In this document: positions 14,417-17,064 of the stretch, in pieces
How the letters are laid out: each line of letters opens with the position of its first letter
Numbering within the stretch: the first letter of the stretch is position 1
Source: an uncultured Planctomycetaceae bacterium
Lineage (GTDB): Bacteria > Planctomycetota > Planctomycetia > Planctomycetales > Planctomycetaceae
Direction: 5' to 3'
NCBI GenBank assembly: GCA_903823545.1
Contig: CAIJTL010000563.1
Location: 1 to 17,064 of the forward strand
DNA: 17,064 bases
Translations under genes and position numbers: made by a program
The notes under the pieces: model-generated
Told to the model about the DNA's origin: nothing
Seen by the model: only the letters and a program-made list of their open reading frames with translations
Databases searched by the model: none

Positions 14417-14445
14417 GGAATGCCACCTGGACATTCCTTCGGAAT
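14417..14445 (-). promoter_or_regulatory. Possible alternating stems in the rpsL-rpsG intercistronic leader
   Basis: CATTCC (14432-14437) can pair with GGAATG (14417-14422) across a nine-base loop, or its ATTCC (14433-14437) can pair with GGAAT (14441-14445) across TTC. The two pairings exclude each other. In E. coli the same interval carries the translational operator for S7. The stems are short (5-6 bp), so this is a candidate only. Confidence 0.25.
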
Positions 14446-14479
14446 TTGACAACTCCGATCACGAAAACAAAATTCAAAC

Positions 14480-14851
14480 CTACTTGGGTCGCTTTGCACC
14501 GTAACGACTGCGGGCCTGTTTACGGTTTGTCACGCCTAGAGTATCCAAGACACCGCGAATAACCTTGTATCGAATACCAGGAAGGTCGCGAACACGACCG
14601 CCACGAACAAGAACGATCGAGTGTTCCTGAAGATTGTGGCCTTCACCTGGGATATAAGCGGTGATTTCTTTGCCGTTTGACAATCGCACACGGGCCACTT
14701 TTCGCAGCGCCGAGTTTGGCTTCTTCGGCGTTACGGTCTTAACTAACAAGCAGACACCGCGCTTCTGAGGACAGCCTTCCAAAACAGGTGTCTTTGATCG
14801 TGAAGGCTGTGGCTTTCGTGGCTTGCGGACCAACTGATTGATCGTCGGCAT
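14480..14851 (-). CDS. rpsL: 30S ribosomal protein S12
   Basis: 123 residues, complete. S12 sits at the decoding centre and controls accuracy. It shows the family signatures [55 protein letters not shown] and [13 protein letters not shown]43 (E. coli K42 without Met), a frequent streptomycin-resistance site, is the wild-type lysine. Position 88, almost always lysine (E. coli K87), is arginine here (codon CGC at 14590-14588), the same change that gives streptomycin resistance as K88R in Mycobacterium tuberculosis. D89, the methylthiolation site, is present. The ribosome binding site is weak (GCGAG, eight bases upstream). It lies 66 bases after the rpoC stop and is probably cotranscribed with it. 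Confidence 0.98.
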   Translation of the reverse strand: MPTINQLVRKPRKPQPSRSKTPVLEGCPQKRGVCLLVKTVTPKKPNSALRKVARVRLSNGKEITAYIPGEGHNLQEHSIVLVRGGRVRDLPGIRYKVIRGVLDTLGVTNRKQARSRYGAKRPK

Positions 14852-14917
14852 TCAACAACTCGCAAAAAAAGTAGACCTCAGATGAATTTCATTGTCGGTA
14901 ACACCGCTCAATGCGAC

Positions 14918-17064
<2,147 letters not shown>

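Noticed and set aside
14376..14477. N-terminal extension of S7 from 14477
   Set aside because: S7 proteins begin at the MAKR-like start; the extra residues match nothing and the region is the intercistronic leader.

Overview
The window looks like a chromosomal segment from a planctomycete. The reasons are a DUF1559 protein with a type IV pilin-like N-terminus and a C-terminal H-X9-DG motif, several exported proteins of Planctomycetes-typical architecture (double carboxymuconolactone-decarboxylase-like proteins, a CRTAC1/ASPIC-UnbV lipoprotein, an EF-hand protein), and well-spaced single genes rather than tight operons. I see no mobile element, CRISPR array, tRNA or rRNA.

Left part (1-11653, all + strand). 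After a gene-free, hairpin-rich 441 bases come a DUF1559 gene and a small lipoprotein. Then follow three tandem paralogues of exported AhpD-fold (carboxymuconolactone decarboxylase-like) proteins. Each is an internal duplication: the first half keeps a CxxC-GHQ redox motif, and the second half has lost both cysteines. Next are a lipoprotein-type aldose 1-epimerase, a truncated EF-hand protein that ends at an in-frame amber codon with recognisable coding sequence continuing beyond it, an unknown exported helical protein, a FG-GAP/ASPIC-UnbV lipoprotein, and a stand-alone single-domain AhpD-like protein. Most of these products carry signal peptides or lipoboxes, so this side mainly encodes cell-envelope and periplasmic functions. 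The gaps after the DUF1559 gene, the small lipoprotein and the first CMD paralogue hold related GC-rich palindromes.

Right part (11680-17064, all - strand). This is the rpoC (3' part) - rpsL - rpsG - fusA block, read towards decreasing coordinates: the RNA polymerase beta' C-terminal two-fifths or so, S12, S7 and EF-G. It converges on the left part with only 26 bases between stop codons. No tuf or rpsJ gene follows fusA. Two hairpins followed by T runs lie between rpsG and fusA, suggesting termination or attenuation before EF-G.

Most worth following up: (i) the triple array of half-degenerate AhpD-fold proteins; (ii) EF-G with lysine at the position of E. coli His583 (domain IV tip) and S12 with arginine at position 88, the known streptomycin-resistance substitution, both in one operon; (iii) the amber-interrupted EF-hand gene; (iv) structured RNA-like elements upstream of the DUF1559 gene and inside the str operon.
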